From the NCBI GenBank assembly GCA_918797485.1, contig CAKKNE010000003.1:1364001-1428000 (forward strand): a stretch of 64,000 nt of DNA. The letters run 5' to 3'. This document shows, piece by piece, positions 37,012-48,071 of the stretch. Positions within the stretch are counted from its first letter, which is position 1. The number at the start of each line of letters is the position of its first letter. The translations under genes were made by a program, and so were the position numbers. The notes below the pieces were generated by a model. It was not told the DNA's origin. It saw only the letters and a program-made list of their open reading frames with translations, and did no database searches. This DNA is from Pelagomonas calceolata. Its lineage: Eukaryota > Sar > Pelagophyceae > Pelagomonadales > Pelagomonadaceae.

Positions 37012-38649
37012 ATGAGAGCGCGATATGCGGCGAGCGCTGTTGCGGCGCTAGTCAGCCTAGCAAGCGCCTCCCAGCCGCCCGGCGGCGGTTGGGGCTACAA
37101 CAACTACCCGCCGCCCCAACAAGAGCAGCCGCCGCAGCAATGGGGCGGCTACCAGCAGTACGGCGAACAACCGCAGTACGGCTCCGAGGCGGTGGAGCCC
37201 GCCACCGCTGACGACGACGCCGACGCCGACGCCGAGGCGGTCGAGGCCGACGTCGTTGCGGAGCCGGCCAACGAGACTGCTGTCGAGGCCGCCGACGCGG
37301 ACGACGAGGCGCCGAGCACCGAGCCGGAAGTCGAGGTCGCCGAGTACGCGTACGACGACGGCCGCGGCACGTCGGCGTACTACGGCGAGGTGCGGGCCGA
37401 GTACCAGGCGCCCTCTCCTTCGGAGCCCGAGAGCGAGCCCGAGGCGCCTACAGGTGGCGAGGCTGTGCCTCCGGCCGGCGAAAGTTCTGGCGAGGCGCCG
37501 CCGCCGCCTCCACCACAATGGGGCGCCCCGCCACCGCCCGGTCCGCCCGGCTTTGGTGCGCCGCCGCCGGGCGGACCGCCTCCGGGCTTTGGGGCGCCGC
37601 CGGGCGCCCCGCCGCCGCCACCGCCGCCTGCGTGGGGCGAGCACGGTGGCGCGCCGCCGCCGGGTTCGAGTGGACCCCCTCCGGGCCCTCCTGGCGGCGC
37701 GCCGCCACCGTGGGGCGCACCTCCGGGCGCGCCGCCGCCTCAGCAGCCGCCGTGGGGCGCGCCTCCGCAAGAGCAACCGCCGTGGGGCGCGGCCCCGGGC
37801 CCGGCCTCCTCAGACCTGCCGCCGTGGGCGAGCGGCGCGCCGCAGCAGGAGCAGCCGCGCGGGCCCGGCCTGATGGGTCGTATCTTTCGGGGGAACCGAA
37901 ACAACCAGAACCAGAACCAGGGCTTCGGCCAGGACCCCTACGGCGCGCCGCCGGGCGCGGCCGCGCCGCCGTGGGGCGCGCCGCCTGGTCAAGGACCGCC
38001 GGGCGCGCCTCCGGGACGACAAGGACCGCCCGGTGGGCCGCCTGGCGCGCCGCCGGGCCGACCGGGAGAGATCGTGCCCTGGGGCCAAGGGCAGGGTGGA
38101 CCGCCGCGGGGTCCTCAGGGAGGCAACGACGTGTCGGGCATCTACTACCAGCAGCAGATGCTCGTGACGCGGCGCGGGAACGGCGGCGGTGGCCTCGGCG
38201 CGACGGTCGCGTCGGCGGGCATAGGCGCCGCCACTGGTGTGGGAGGTCTGCTCTCCAAAGTGAAGGGCGCGATGGCAAGGCCGCAACAGGCCGAGGCGTG
38301 GCCGGGCCAGCAGAGCGGCTACCCGCCGCAGCAGGGCGGTTATCCTGGCGCGCCTGGTGGTGGTCCTCCGGGCTTTGGCGCGCCGCCGCCTCCGGGCGGC
38401 CCTCCTCCTCCGGGCTTCGGTGGGGCGCCTCCGCCGCCGCCAGGCGGTCCTGGCGGTCCTCCGCCTGGATTTGGGGCGCCTCCGCCGCCGGGCGGGCCGC
38501 CGCCAGGTTTTGGCCCGCCTCCTGGCCGCGGCGGGCCGCCGCCACCGCCTGGTCCGCCCGGGCGCGGGCCGCCGCCGCCGCCACAGGGTGGCCCGCCGCC
38601 ACCGGGTGGACCGCCGCCGGGCTATCCGCCGCAGGGCTACGGCCGCTAG
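37012..38649 (+). CDS. Secreted Pro/Gly-rich low-complexity protein
   Basis: 545 residues from ATG 37012, which opens a signal peptide (MRARYAASAVAALVSLASAS). An acidic Asp/Glu/Ala segment (~65-160) follows, then long repeats of PPPGFGAPP, PPWGAPPGAPP and GGPPPG up to the C-terminus. A short non-repetitive island lies at ~375-425 (IYYQQQMLVTRRGNGGGGL, GLLSKVKGAMA). No enzymatic domain. Composition suggests an extracellular matrix or condensate-forming protein; this is inference. The very high GC skew of the repeats creates long spurious frames on the other strand. Confidence 0.8.
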   Translation: MRARYAASAVAALVSLASASQPPGGGWGYNNYPPPQQEQPPQQWGGYQQYGEQPQYGSEAVEPATADDDADADAEAVEADVVAEPANETAVEAADADDEAPSTEPEVEVAEYAYDDGRGTSAYYGEVRAEYQAPSPSEPESEPEAPTGGEAVPPAGESSGEAPPPPPPQWGAPPPPGPPGFGAPPPGGPPPGFGAPPGAPPPPPPPAWGEHGGAPPPGSSGPPPGPPGGAPPPWGAPPGAPPPQQPPWGAPPQEQPPWGAAPGPASSDLPPWASGAPQQEQPRGPGLMGRIFRGNRNNQNQNQGFGQDPYGAPPGAAAPPWGAPPGQGPPGAPPGRQGPPGGPPGAPPGRPGEIVPWGQGQGGPPRGPQGGNDVSGIYYQQQMLVTRRGNGGGGLGATVASAGIGAATGVGGLLSKVKGAMARPQQAEAWPGQQSGYPPQQGGYPGAPGGGPPGFGAPPPPGGPPPPGFGGAPPPPPGGPGGPPPGFGAPPPPGGPPPGFGPPPGRGGPPPPPGPPGRGPPPPPQGGPPPPGGPPPGYPPQGYGR

Positions 38650-38721
38650 GTGCCCGTCTAAGTATCGACTACAAGACGCTAAATTACGCCCGGCTCCTAA
38701 CTAGAACAGGCCCGACCACAA

Positions 38722-39087
38722 CTACGCGTAGTTGAATCGGAAGATGACGTTGTGCAGGTAGTACTGGCCCGGTGCCGACGCGACGAGCTGGAACACCTCG
38801 GAGTATTTGAGCGGCTTGCCCTGCTCCACGAGGATGTTTCCCGTGCAAAAGACGAGGATGGCGTTCGGGTTCGTCGACGGCTGCGTCTCGATGGTCTGGG
38901 GCTGGTGCTGCACCGGCGGCAAGGTCCGTAGTTTTTCCATGATGGCCGGCGCGCCCGCCTTCGGGCCGTCGCCTTCAAAGGTGAACTGGGACTCATTTCG
39001 GAATAATGCTGCGAGGCCTTCTCTATTGGTATCGAAGAGATTGTAGTAGTGCGGGATGAATGCTTTTGCTACGTCGTCGGCGGACAT
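38722..39087 (-). CDS. NTF2: Nuclear transport factor 2
   Basis: 121 residues from ATG 39087 (MSADDVAKAFIPHYYNLFDT), the usual size of NTF2 (~125). Landmarks: FIPHYYNLFDTNREGLAALF at the start, the FTFEGDGPKAGAPAIMEKL segment, QPQTIETQPS and the C-terminal YYLHNVIFRFNYA. NTF2 is a homodimer that brings RanGDP back into the nucleus. The open frame upstream to 39111 begins with TTG and is not needed. Stop is 72 bp from the converging Pro/Gly-rich gene. Confidence 0.93.
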   Translation of the reverse strand: MSADDVAKAFIPHYYNLFDTNREGLAALFRNESQFTFEGDGPKAGAPAIMEKLRTLPPVQHQPQTIETQPSTNPNAILVFCTGNILVEQGKPLKYSEVFQLVASAPGQYYLHNVIFRFNYA

Positions 39088-39600
39088 GGTGCTGGTATCA
39101 CCTGGGCTCAAATGCCGCTGCTGATTTCAAAGGTGGCCAGACACAGCTGGTTTCAAACTCGTCGTAGGCGGCGCGGAAGAAGCCGCGACTGCACAGCACT
39201 CAAGATGCTGCTGGAAACGGTCCACAGCTGCAGCTGCGGCGCCGGATATTGTCTCGGCGGCCCTAAAAACGCAGATAAAGGCGGCGCGGCGCGATCAAAA
39301 CCCGAATTGCGCACAAAAACAGGCATGCTTCCTTCGAAAACAAACGTCTTCTAACGACGTATGCTATCCGTAGCATCGAGCAAGGGGCTGCGCCGCGTGC
39401 GGGTCGCTAGCGCTGTAAGACACTAGAGCAAGCAAAAAAATCTCTGCGGCCGAGGGACCGGTGCCCCAGGACGCAGCACACGTCCAAAGAGCTCGCTGCA
39501 CAACTCGCCTGACAGCGCCTCGACGCCGTCGACGCAGCGCCGCCGCCGCCAAGCCACAAATCAGCCGGCTCTCCAGCAGCCGAAGCAGACCCAAGACAAG
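39088..39600. other. Divergent intergenic region, 513 bp
   Basis: Promoter space of NTF2 (minus) and VPS4 (plus). A GCTAG palindrome copy is at 39406-39426, ~180 bp before the VPS4 ATG. No other gene seen. Confidence 0.45.
39406..39426 (+). promoter_or_regulatory. Dispersed GCTAG palindrome, copy upstream of VPS4
   Basis: Reads GCTAGCGCTGTAAGACAC then TAG; one or two bases shorter than the consensus in the left half. Confidence 0.55.
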
Positions 39601-40932
39601 ATGAGCAACAACTTCACGGAACAAGGCATAGCGGTGGTCAAGGAGGCCATCCAGGCCGACAACGAGCAGGACTATGCGAAAGCTTTAATGTTGTACAAGC
39701 GCGGCATCGAAGTTTTACTCACTGGTGTCAAATACGAAAAAAATGACACCGCAAAAAACATGATTTTGAAGCGCGTCGAGGGCTACATGAAGCGCGCGGA
39801 GGACCTGAAGGAGGTCGTGAACCAGCAGCGCCAAGGACCGACCAAGGGCGGTACGGGTACCTTGGACAAGGGCAAGGGCGAGCCTGACAATGAGCAGTCG
39901 AAGCTCCAAGAACAACTCAGTTCGGCCATCGTTACGGACAAGCCCAACGTCAAGTGGGACGACGTCGCCGGTCTGGAAGGTGCGAAGGAGGCTCTCAAGG
40001 AAGCTGTGATTCTCCCGCGACGGTTCCCGCAGTTGTTTGTTGGCAAAAGGCGACCGTGGCGGGGGATTTTATTGTTCGGGCCCCCTGGTACCGGTAAGTC
40101 GTATTTAGCCAAGGCCGTGGCCACGGAAGCCGACGCGAAATTTTTTGCCGTTTCTTCCTCAGACCTCGTGTCGAAGTGGCAGGGCGAGTCTGAGAGATTA
40201 GTGAAGAATCTGTTCAGCATGGCGCGGCAGGAGGAGCACGCGATCATCTTCGTGGACGAGATCGACTCGCTCTGCGGGTCTAGAAGCGAGGGCGAGTCCG
40301 ACGCCACGAGAAGAATCAAGACCGAGTTCCTCGTGCAGATGCAGGGCGTCGCTTCCGCAAAAGATGGATTACTCGTATTGGGCGCCACGAATATTCCCTG
40401 GGACCTGGATCCCGCCATCAGAAGACGTTTTGAAAAAAGAATCTACATCCCTTTGCCCGAAGGTCCCGCGCGGGCGACGATGCTGAAGATCCACCTCGGG
40501 AACACTCCCAACCAACTCACCCAACCGGACTTCGATCGGCTGGGCATGCAGGCCGATGGGATGTCCGGGTCCGATCTGTCGATTGTGTGTCGCGAGGCGA
40601 TCATGGAGCCCATGCGGACGTGCCAGAAAGCTAGACAGTTCCGACCGGTTGTGGTAGATCATCAGGAGATGCTGTCGCCGTGCGAGACGTACCCGTCGTG
40701 CGCGTATTGTCCGATCGACTTGAGCGATGCGCCGGCGTCGAAGGACCCGTGCCAGTACTGCGGCGCCGTGCGCATGACCATGTACGACATGCCCGACCCC
40801 TCGCTCATGCTGCCGCCGGTCGTGTCCGTCAAGGACTTCGAGTCGAGTCTCGAGCGGATCAAAAGGACGGTGGCCGAGGAGGAGCTCACGCACTTCGAGG
40901 AGTGGGCCGAGGAGTTCGGCCAGGAGGGCTAG
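39601..40932 (+). CDS. VPS4: VPS4 AAA ATPase with Cys-rich insertion
   Basis: 443 residues from ATG 39601. A MIT domain (~1-75) is followed by the AAA module: Walker [10 protein letters not shown] (~160), Walker B IIFVDEID (~215), sensor and arginine-finger region [15 protein letters not shown], and the family ending [15 protein letters not shown]4 disassembles ESCRT-III in endosomal sorting, cytokinesis and membrane repair. Oddity: the beta-domain region, canonically LTPCSPGD-type, has [14 protein letters not shown] and then [11 protein letters not shown], giving two CxxC pairs 13 residues apart, a plausible zinc knuckle. Stop is 31 bp from the converging gene. Confidence 0.95.
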   Translation: MSNNFTEQGIAVVKEAIQADNEQDYAKALMLYKRGIEVLLTGVKYEKNDTAKNMILKRVEGYMKRAEDLKEVVNQQRQGPTKGGTGTLDKGKGEPDNEQSKLQEQLSSAIVTDKPNVKWDDVAGLEGAKEALKEAVILPRRFPQLFVGKRRPWRGILLFGPPGTGKSYLAKAVATEADAKFFAVSSSDLVSKWQGESERLVKNLFSMARQEEHAIIFVDEIDSLCGSRSEGESDATRRIKTEFLVQMQGVASAKDGLLVLGATNIPWDLDPAIRRRFEKRIYIPLPEGPARATMLKIHLGNTPNQLTQPDFDRLGMQADGMSGSDLSIVCREAIMEPMRTCQKARQFRPVVVDHQEMLSPCETYPSCAYCPIDLSDAPASKDPCQYCGAVRMTMYDMPDPSLMLPPVVSVKDFESSLERIKRTVAEEELTHFEEWAEEFGQEG

Positions 40933-40963
40933 GAGGTCGCGTTCGACAATTGTGTAATTTTCG

Positions 40964-41503
40964 TCAACTTATTGAATATGTCGCGGCGCACGCGACGGCC
41001 GCGCCCGACGCGTGCCAGAGGCCGTGCGCGAGCTGCCAGTCTTCTGGTCTGTCTAAATCTTTCATGCGCTGCGCGTAGACAAACAGGGCCGCGGGAACGA
41101 GGCCGAGCGCGAAGAGCTCGGGCGCCTCTTGGCTCAGAAGGAAAGCCAGTCGCAGGAAATTAAAGGACGCGAGGACGCGGTCGACGCCGTGCGCGGGGCT
41201 GGGCCCGCCGATGTAGACGTAGTCCGCGAGCACCGACACGAGCGCCTGAAAGACCCAGAGCGCCTGCTCGGTCGGGTCCGGCGTGCACGCCGCGGGCAGC
41301 GCGAAGAGCGCCCCCGACAGGCCCGAGACGGGCGCACGCAGCTCGTCGAGCGTCCAAGTCGGCGGCATGTTGCTCGCGGTCAGGTCGGTTGTTCGTACTC
41401 GTATCTGCTCCCGTAGTGATGTCGCGACGGTGTCCAGTTGTGGTGCTTTGAGTGCTGTCGCAGTGTGCAGCCAGCAGAGCAGGAGCAGAGTGGCTATGAG
41501 CAT
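40964..41503 (-). CDS. Small multi-span membrane protein, unknown
   Basis: 179 residues from ATG 41503. MLIATLLLLCWLHTATALKA looks like a signal peptide or first span; three or four further hydrophobic stretches follow (ALWVFQALVSVLADYVYIGG; LRLAFLLSQEAPELFALGL; PAALFVYAQ; GAAVACAATYSIS). Near the end, AHGLWHASGAAVA recalls the HxxWH motif of CREST/PAQR-type membrane hydrolases, but the match is too short to assign. Neighbours give no functional clue. Confidence 0.68.
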   Translation of the reverse strand: MLIATLLLLCWLHTATALKAPQLDTVATSLREQIRVRTTDLTASNMPPTWTLDELRAPVSGLSGALFALPAACTPDPTEQALWVFQALVSVLADYVYIGGPSPAHGVDRVLASFNFLRLAFLLSQEAPELFALGLVPAALFVYAQRMKDLDRPEDWQLAHGLWHASGAAVACAATYSIS

Positions 41504-41634
41504 GGTTACGAGTTGTAGAAGTCCGTACGCGCGTCCAAAGTATTGTGGCTTCAGAAATGAAATTTCAGCGGTGCTAGATCATGCGCTGCTTTGCTTAATT
41601 CAGCTGTGGACGTCCGCACCGCGCGTTTGGTGGT

Positions 41635-41658
41635 GCTAGCGTCCTGTAAGACACTAGC
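41635..41658 (+). promoter_or_regulatory. Dispersed GCTAG palindrome, copy at 41635
   Basis: Reads GCTAGCGTCCTGTAAGACAC then TAGC, complete arms; ~50 bp upstream of the caspase-like gene. Confidence 0.6.
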
Positions 41659-41708
41659 AGCAAGCCAAAAAACGCTGCGTACACATTGATGCAAATCCTG
41701 GCTTAATT

Positions 41709-42572
41709 ATGCAAGAAAGAAGCGCCCTGTATCGATGTTTTGCAGTGGCAGCGCTTGCGGTAGCCGCACGGAATGCCATCACCTCCTGGCAGCACAATGC
41801 ATGGACAGTGGTTTCAAGGCCGCCAACCGGTGCGACACGCGGTGCAGCGCTGGTCTTCTACCCATATGATTCTGCGGACCACAATGGTGCGTACAAATTA
41901 GATGGCCACGCAAGGCAGCGCGCCCTGGAGTTAGCCGCGACGGTAGTACGCGTGGGACGCGTCGGCGCTGCCAAGCGCTGGCTAGCACACGCATCGCCGA
42001 ATTCGCTCCGACACGTCTCCTTGGGTGGGCACGGCAATTCCACTCGAATAATGTGGGGCGACGGCAGGTGCCACGAGAGCGATCGGACATGTGGCCTCTG
42101 GCCCGACAATAAAGGCTTCCTGGCGTTATTGAGTTCGCGCCTCACGGAGCGCGCGGTCGTCGTCCTCGAGAGCTGTTATGCCTTGTCGATGGCACCTGCC
42201 ATCGCGGCATCATTACGACTTGGCGCGCGGGTCTTCGCCACCGACGCGTGCTACAACCAGGAGCATCTCAAGTACGTGCTCGACGCGAGCGGTGATTTGG
42301 TGCCGATGCTCCTAGACCCATGGCATGCGTCTACTAGGATGCATGTGCTCGTAGCACCCGAGTGCCATGATATGCCATGGATCGCGCCGGAGTGGCTCCG
42401 GACGCTCGGCGTCACCGGGTGCGCGGACGTGACGATGGACGTATGCCTGTCGGACGATGCCGACGGGGAAGTCCTCGACCACAAGGGCCAGGGTCCGGCG
42501 AGCGCATGCTGTCGATGCGGCGCGGGGTGGACACGATCATCATGGTCAAAGCACGTATGGTCCGAGTCTTGA
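41709..42572 (+). CDS. Caspase/CHAT-fold-like protein with N-terminal membrane signal
   Basis: 287 residues from ATG 41709. The N-terminus (CFAVAALAVAARNAI) is hydrophobic, either signal or anchor. The core has a candidate His in LRHVSLGGHGN (~105) and a candidate Cys in RAVVVLESCYA (~152), in the order and spacing of caspase-like/CHAT cysteine peptidases (H-G ... S-C). Trp/Cys-rich segments follow; the last ~30 residues include CCRCGAG. Peptidase activity is suggested by those two motifs only; a distantly related inactive fold is equally possible. Codon use and composition are somewhat less GC-biased than neighbours. Confidence 0.6.
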   Translation: MQERSALYRCFAVAALAVAARNAITSWQHNAWTVVSRPPTGATRGAALVFYPYDSADHNGAYKLDGHARQRALELAATVVRVGRVGAAKRWLAHASPNSLRHVSLGGHGNSTRIMWGDGRCHESDRTCGLWPDNKGFLALLSSRLTERAVVVLESCYALSMAPAIAASLRLGARVFATDACYNQEHLKYVLDASGDLVPMLLDPWHASTRMHVLVAPECHDMPWIAPEWLRTLGVTGCADVTMDVCLSDDADGEVLDHKGQGPASACCRCGAGWTRSSWSKHVWSES

Positions 42573-42625
42573 AGGAAGCTACTGATGTTGTTGAGTCGCA
42601 GTGATGGTGTGCTTACGGCATGGAC

Positions 42626-42639
42626 ACGCCATCGCCGCG
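42626..42639. repeat. Introner-core motif in convergent gap
   Basis: ACGCCATCGCCGCG, the same 14-mer (or complement) found in the convergent gaps at 49113-49126, 52481-52494 and 52512-52525, and similar to the introner core. Confidence 0.55.
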
Positions 42640-42705
42640 AATATAACAATTTGTGTGTCACTGGGACTACGTAGGAGCCGTAGGAGCAATCACAAAACGA
42701 GGCGA

Positions 42706-44064
42706 TTAATCATTCACAGGGGGCGGCAGCACAAGCTCCGATCGTTTCGGTGGTGACGGCGGCGGAGGCGTCGAGACGCCGGAGGCCTCCGTAGTAGGCG
42801 GTGGCACAGGCGGCGGCGCCGCGTTGGCGAACACGGCATCGTGCGCCGTGGTCGACGCGAGCGGCTTGCACGGCGGACAAGGTCGCATCTGCGCCGTCAC
42901 GGGCACGGTCACGACGTGCTCCAACCCGAGCATCTTGAGGAACGCGTCAGTCTGCGGGTTCGCCTCCTGCAGGGGATTGAAGCGGTGCCGCGGCGGGTGC
43001 CAGGGCGGACCTGATAAAGGCGGCACGCGCAGGGGCGCCTCGGCCGGCGCGCCCGCCCTCCTACAGTACTTCTCGGCCCGCGCGCGCGCGCCCGCGATGT
43101 CCGCCGACGACGGTCTTTGAAATTCCTCGGGGATCGGCGGCGCCCGCGCCGGCGGCGGCTCAAAACCCAATAAAGAGTGCGTCTTGATGAGGATCGCGAG
43201 CCACTCGGCGTCGTACTCGAGTTCTACTGGGCCACTTTTAGACCGCTCGACCGTGATGAGCTGCAGGAAATCCCGGCGCGGGAGGCACTTGTCCAAAGCT
43301 AAAAAGCGAGTGGGCTTCCCGCCGTCCCCGTGGTTCACCAAAGCAGCAAACTTGCAGTGCAGGTGCGCCGAGAACCAGTGCGCCGGCTTGAGGGCGTTCA
43401 ACAGAATCTCGTTCGCCGGGCTGCCCAGGTCGTTGCGCTGCATTTCGTCCCTAAAATGGGGCTTCCGCCGCGCCAACCCCGCGGCGTCGCCGTGGCGCTC
43501 CACGCCCCGCGGCCAGTCGTGGCTGACGACCGCGTCCACGGATCGCTCGCCTAACAACGCGAGGCGAAACACGTCGACCTCCCGCACATGGTAGGCCGAT
43601 CTAATAACGTCTCTGACATCTACTCTTTCGGCTCGTAACTCGTAATGATTGAGCTGGTAGTGCCGCTTGTGCCAAATCCCGGAGGCCCCCACGAGCCGCC
43701 ACCCGCCCACGTTTATACAACCAGCCGCCCCCATATAGTAGATGTTCGGCGCGACCCAGCCGCCGTAGAACAGTGATCCGAGGAAATTCGAGGCTTCGTG
43801 GTTGCCGCCGACGAACACGGTCAGTACCGGTGCCTTTTTTTCGCCGGACCAGTACTTTTTGAAATCTTTCAGTTCGCGGTATTTCGGCGGCACCGCGAGC
43901 GCGTCGTAGTCCTGCTCGGCCCTTAGGCTCTGGAAGTCCCCGCAACATAATAATAGGTCGACTTTCACTCCTCGTCTTCTCTCGACCTCTGCGATCGATG
44001 CGTAGATGTTATCCAGTTCGCCGTGACAGCAGCCCTCGACGATGACGTTGAGGTGGCTTGCCAT
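42706..44064 (-). CDS. DBR1: RNA lariat debranching enzyme
   Basis: 452 residues from ATG 44064. Metallophosphoesterase motifs typical of Dbr1 are all present: VEGCCHGELD (~9), LLLCCGDFQSLR (~39), FVGGNHE (~84), SHDWPRG (~172) and AHLHCKFAAL (~224), including the Cys of GCCHG that distinguishes Dbr1. The C-terminal ~130 residues are Pro-rich and variable. Dbr1 hydrolyses the 2'-5' bond of spliced lariats, letting intron RNA be degraded. Divergent from the Gfo/Idh gene across a 342-bp gap. Confidence 0.94.
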   Translation of the reverse strand: MASHLNVIVEGCCHGELDNIYASIAEVERRRGVKVDLLLCCGDFQSLRAEQDYDALAVPPKYRELKDFKKYWSGEKKAPVLTVFVGGNHEASNFLGSLFYGGWVAPNIYYMGAAGCINVGGWRLVGASGIWHKRHYQLNHYELRAERVDVRDVIRSAYHVREVDVFRLALLGERSVDAVVSHDWPRGVERHGDAAGLARRKPHFRDEMQRNDLGSPANEILLNALKPAHWFSAHLHCKFAALVNHGDGGKPTRFLALDKCLPRRDFLQLITVERSKSGPVELEYDAEWLAILIKTHSLLGFEPPPARAPPIPEEFQRPSSADIAGARARAEKYCRRAGAPAEAPLRVPPLSGPPWHPPRHRFNPLQEANPQTDAFLKMLGLEHVVTVPVTAQMRPCPPCKPLASTTAHDAVFANAAPPPVPPPTTEASGVSTPPPPSPPKRSELVLPPPVND

Positions 44065-44406
44065 CGCGTTCCCGCTGTTGCGCTGTGATAGCCCTCAGAA
44101 GAGGGTGCAGCTGTGGAGGTCTGTGCAGCGTCTGTGCAGGGCGCTGTCGCGCCGGCAGCGAGTTAGGCGTTCTTGCCCGCTGTTGGGCGACGCGATGCGT
44201 GTTCTCAGTTGTTAATTTGGCCAGTATTCGCTGCGGTATGGAGCTAAAACAGGCAAGCCAAGCCAAAACTAGTGCGTTGATACGCTAGCTCACGCTTGGT
44301 TTTCATCCGTATCGCTGCGCCTGGCAGTTTATAGCTGTTTCAAGGTGTTGTCGCATTCATTTGGACATCACTGCGTCGCCTCGTCACCGCGCGGTCGCGA
44401 GAAAGG
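44065..44406. other. Divergent intergenic region, 342 bp
   Basis: Promoters of DBR1 (minus) and the oxidoreductase (plus). GCTAGCTCACGC near 44283 resembles one arm of the dispersed palindrome only. Nothing else called. Confidence 0.35.
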
Positions 44407-45850
44407 ATGCCGCGAAGGCTGCTCATCAATGCTGCATGCTTAACCTTGCCCTTGCTGAGTGATGCGCTGTCTCTCACAGGACTGCTGAAACGAAGTAGGA
44501 ATCGTGCACGCGGCCGACGTGTGCTCGAGGACTTTTCTACGCCCTGGCAACTGGACATTCGCAAGGGTTCGACCGGCGTGCTTTATGCCGAGGAAGCTGG
44601 CGCGCAAAAACCAGTCAATTGGGCGTTCCTGAGCTGCGGTCGTGTGGCTCACGACTATGCGAATGCGCTCCGATGCGTCGACGGCGCCAAGCCATACGTC
44701 GTGGCAACGCGGTCTGCAGACGACCTGCCGCGAGCGGAGGCGTTCCGGGACAGGCATGGTTTCGAAAAGGCGGTCGGGACGTACTCCGAAGCACTCTTGG
44801 ACCCGAACGTGGATGTGGTCTACCTCTCATCGCTGCATTCGGCGCGCGTTGAGCATGTCACTGCCATCCTTGAATGTGGCAAGCACTGCGTCGTCGAGAA
44901 GCCGCTTGCGTGCAACGGCGCTGACGGCAGGCGGCTCGTCGAGCTGGCACGGTCGAAGAACGTATTCATGATGGAAGGAATGTGGACCCGCTGCTTTCCG
45001 GCCGTCGAACACGCGCGACGGTTAATAAATGACGGCACGATTGGCGCCGTCACCGCCGTGATCTCCGATTTTGGGTTCGATGCAGCCGATTCAGGCGTAT
45101 ACCCCACAGATATGAACGATCCGTCAACTGGAGACCCAATCTACTTTTCAAAACTTGGCGGTTCTGCATTGCTCTGGGCGGGGCCGTATCCCATTGCGGC
45201 TGGTCTACTTCCCTTTGGCGCAACGGAACCGCGGAGCGTCGCTGCTGCTGGCGTCGTCGATCCAACGGGTGTGGACCTATCGTGCGGCCTCACCTTATCG
45301 TACGCCGCGCCGGGCGGCGTCCCGGTGCCCCAGAAGGCTGGCACTTGCCCGCCGCGCGGCGCGACCGTTAGCTTGTACACAGCGATCGACGCCGAATCGG
45401 CGGAGACAACGACCTACATTGGGCAGAAGGGTCGCATCACGGTACTGCCTCCCGCGCATTGTCCGACAAAACTACGCGTCGAGCTCAAAGGCAAGGGCAG
45501 GGGAAACGCGAGGGTGACAGAATTTGAATTTCCCTTTCCAGAGCCGAAACGGCCCTTCGCGCCCGTCCCCGGCGGCGGCGAAGACGATGTTTTCTTTTAC
45601 CCGAACTCGCACGGGTTTGCGTACGAGGCCGCGGCCGTGACGCGATGCCTCAATGCCGGCCTGACGGTGTGCCCCTGTGTGAAAATCAAGTTTCGCGGCG
45701 CTTCTCGCATACGGCTGAATCTTGCACTTGACTCACTGTTTGATTTCCACACAGGAGTGCCCACAGTACACGCTAGACGAAACGCTCCGAGCACTCTCGC
45801 TCGTCGACGCAGCGCGGAAAGCCATGTCCGAGCCAAATTCCGAGTCATGA
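44407..45850 (+). CDS. Gfo/Idh/MocA-family oxidoreductase (dihydrodiol dehydrogenase-like), 2 exons
   Basis: Exons 44407-45666 and 45755-45850, 451 residues. After a hydrophobic leader (MPRRLLINAACLTLPLLSDA) suggesting signal or organelle targeting, the NAD(P)-binding fold starts at VNWAFLSCGRVAHDYA (~70), with YLSSLHSARVEHV and the catalytic-region VEKPL (~163). The C-terminal half has DFGFDAADSG and GGSALLWAGPYPI, as in dimeric dihydrodiol dehydrogenase-type members. Exon 2 supplies ECPQYTLDETLRALSLVDAA, the conserved final helix, which proves the intron. Substrate unknown, probably a sugar or diol. Stop is 20 bp from the converging GMC gene. Confidence 0.86.
45675..45754 (+). mobile_element. 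Short introner (80 bp) in the Gfo/Idh gene
   Basis: Ends are CTGTGTGAAAATCAAG and TTTGATTTCCACACAG. Flanking copies are GTGTGCCC (45667-45674) and GAGTGCCC (45755-45762), 7 of 8 identical. The intron is 45667-45754: GT comes from the upstream target copy, AG from the element. The left ~40 bp match the left end of 59482-59652 (ACGGCGCG ... GCTGAATC), so it is an internally deleted relative. Confidence 0.9.
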
Positions 45851-45870
45851 CAGTAAGTATTAACAGTACC

Positions 45871-48071
<2,201 letters not shown>

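Noticed and set aside
37448-38602. 384-codon open frame antisense to the Pro/Gly-rich gene
   Set aside because: It is Arg/Ala low complexity produced by GC-rich repeats; the sense frame has a signal peptide and coherent repeats.
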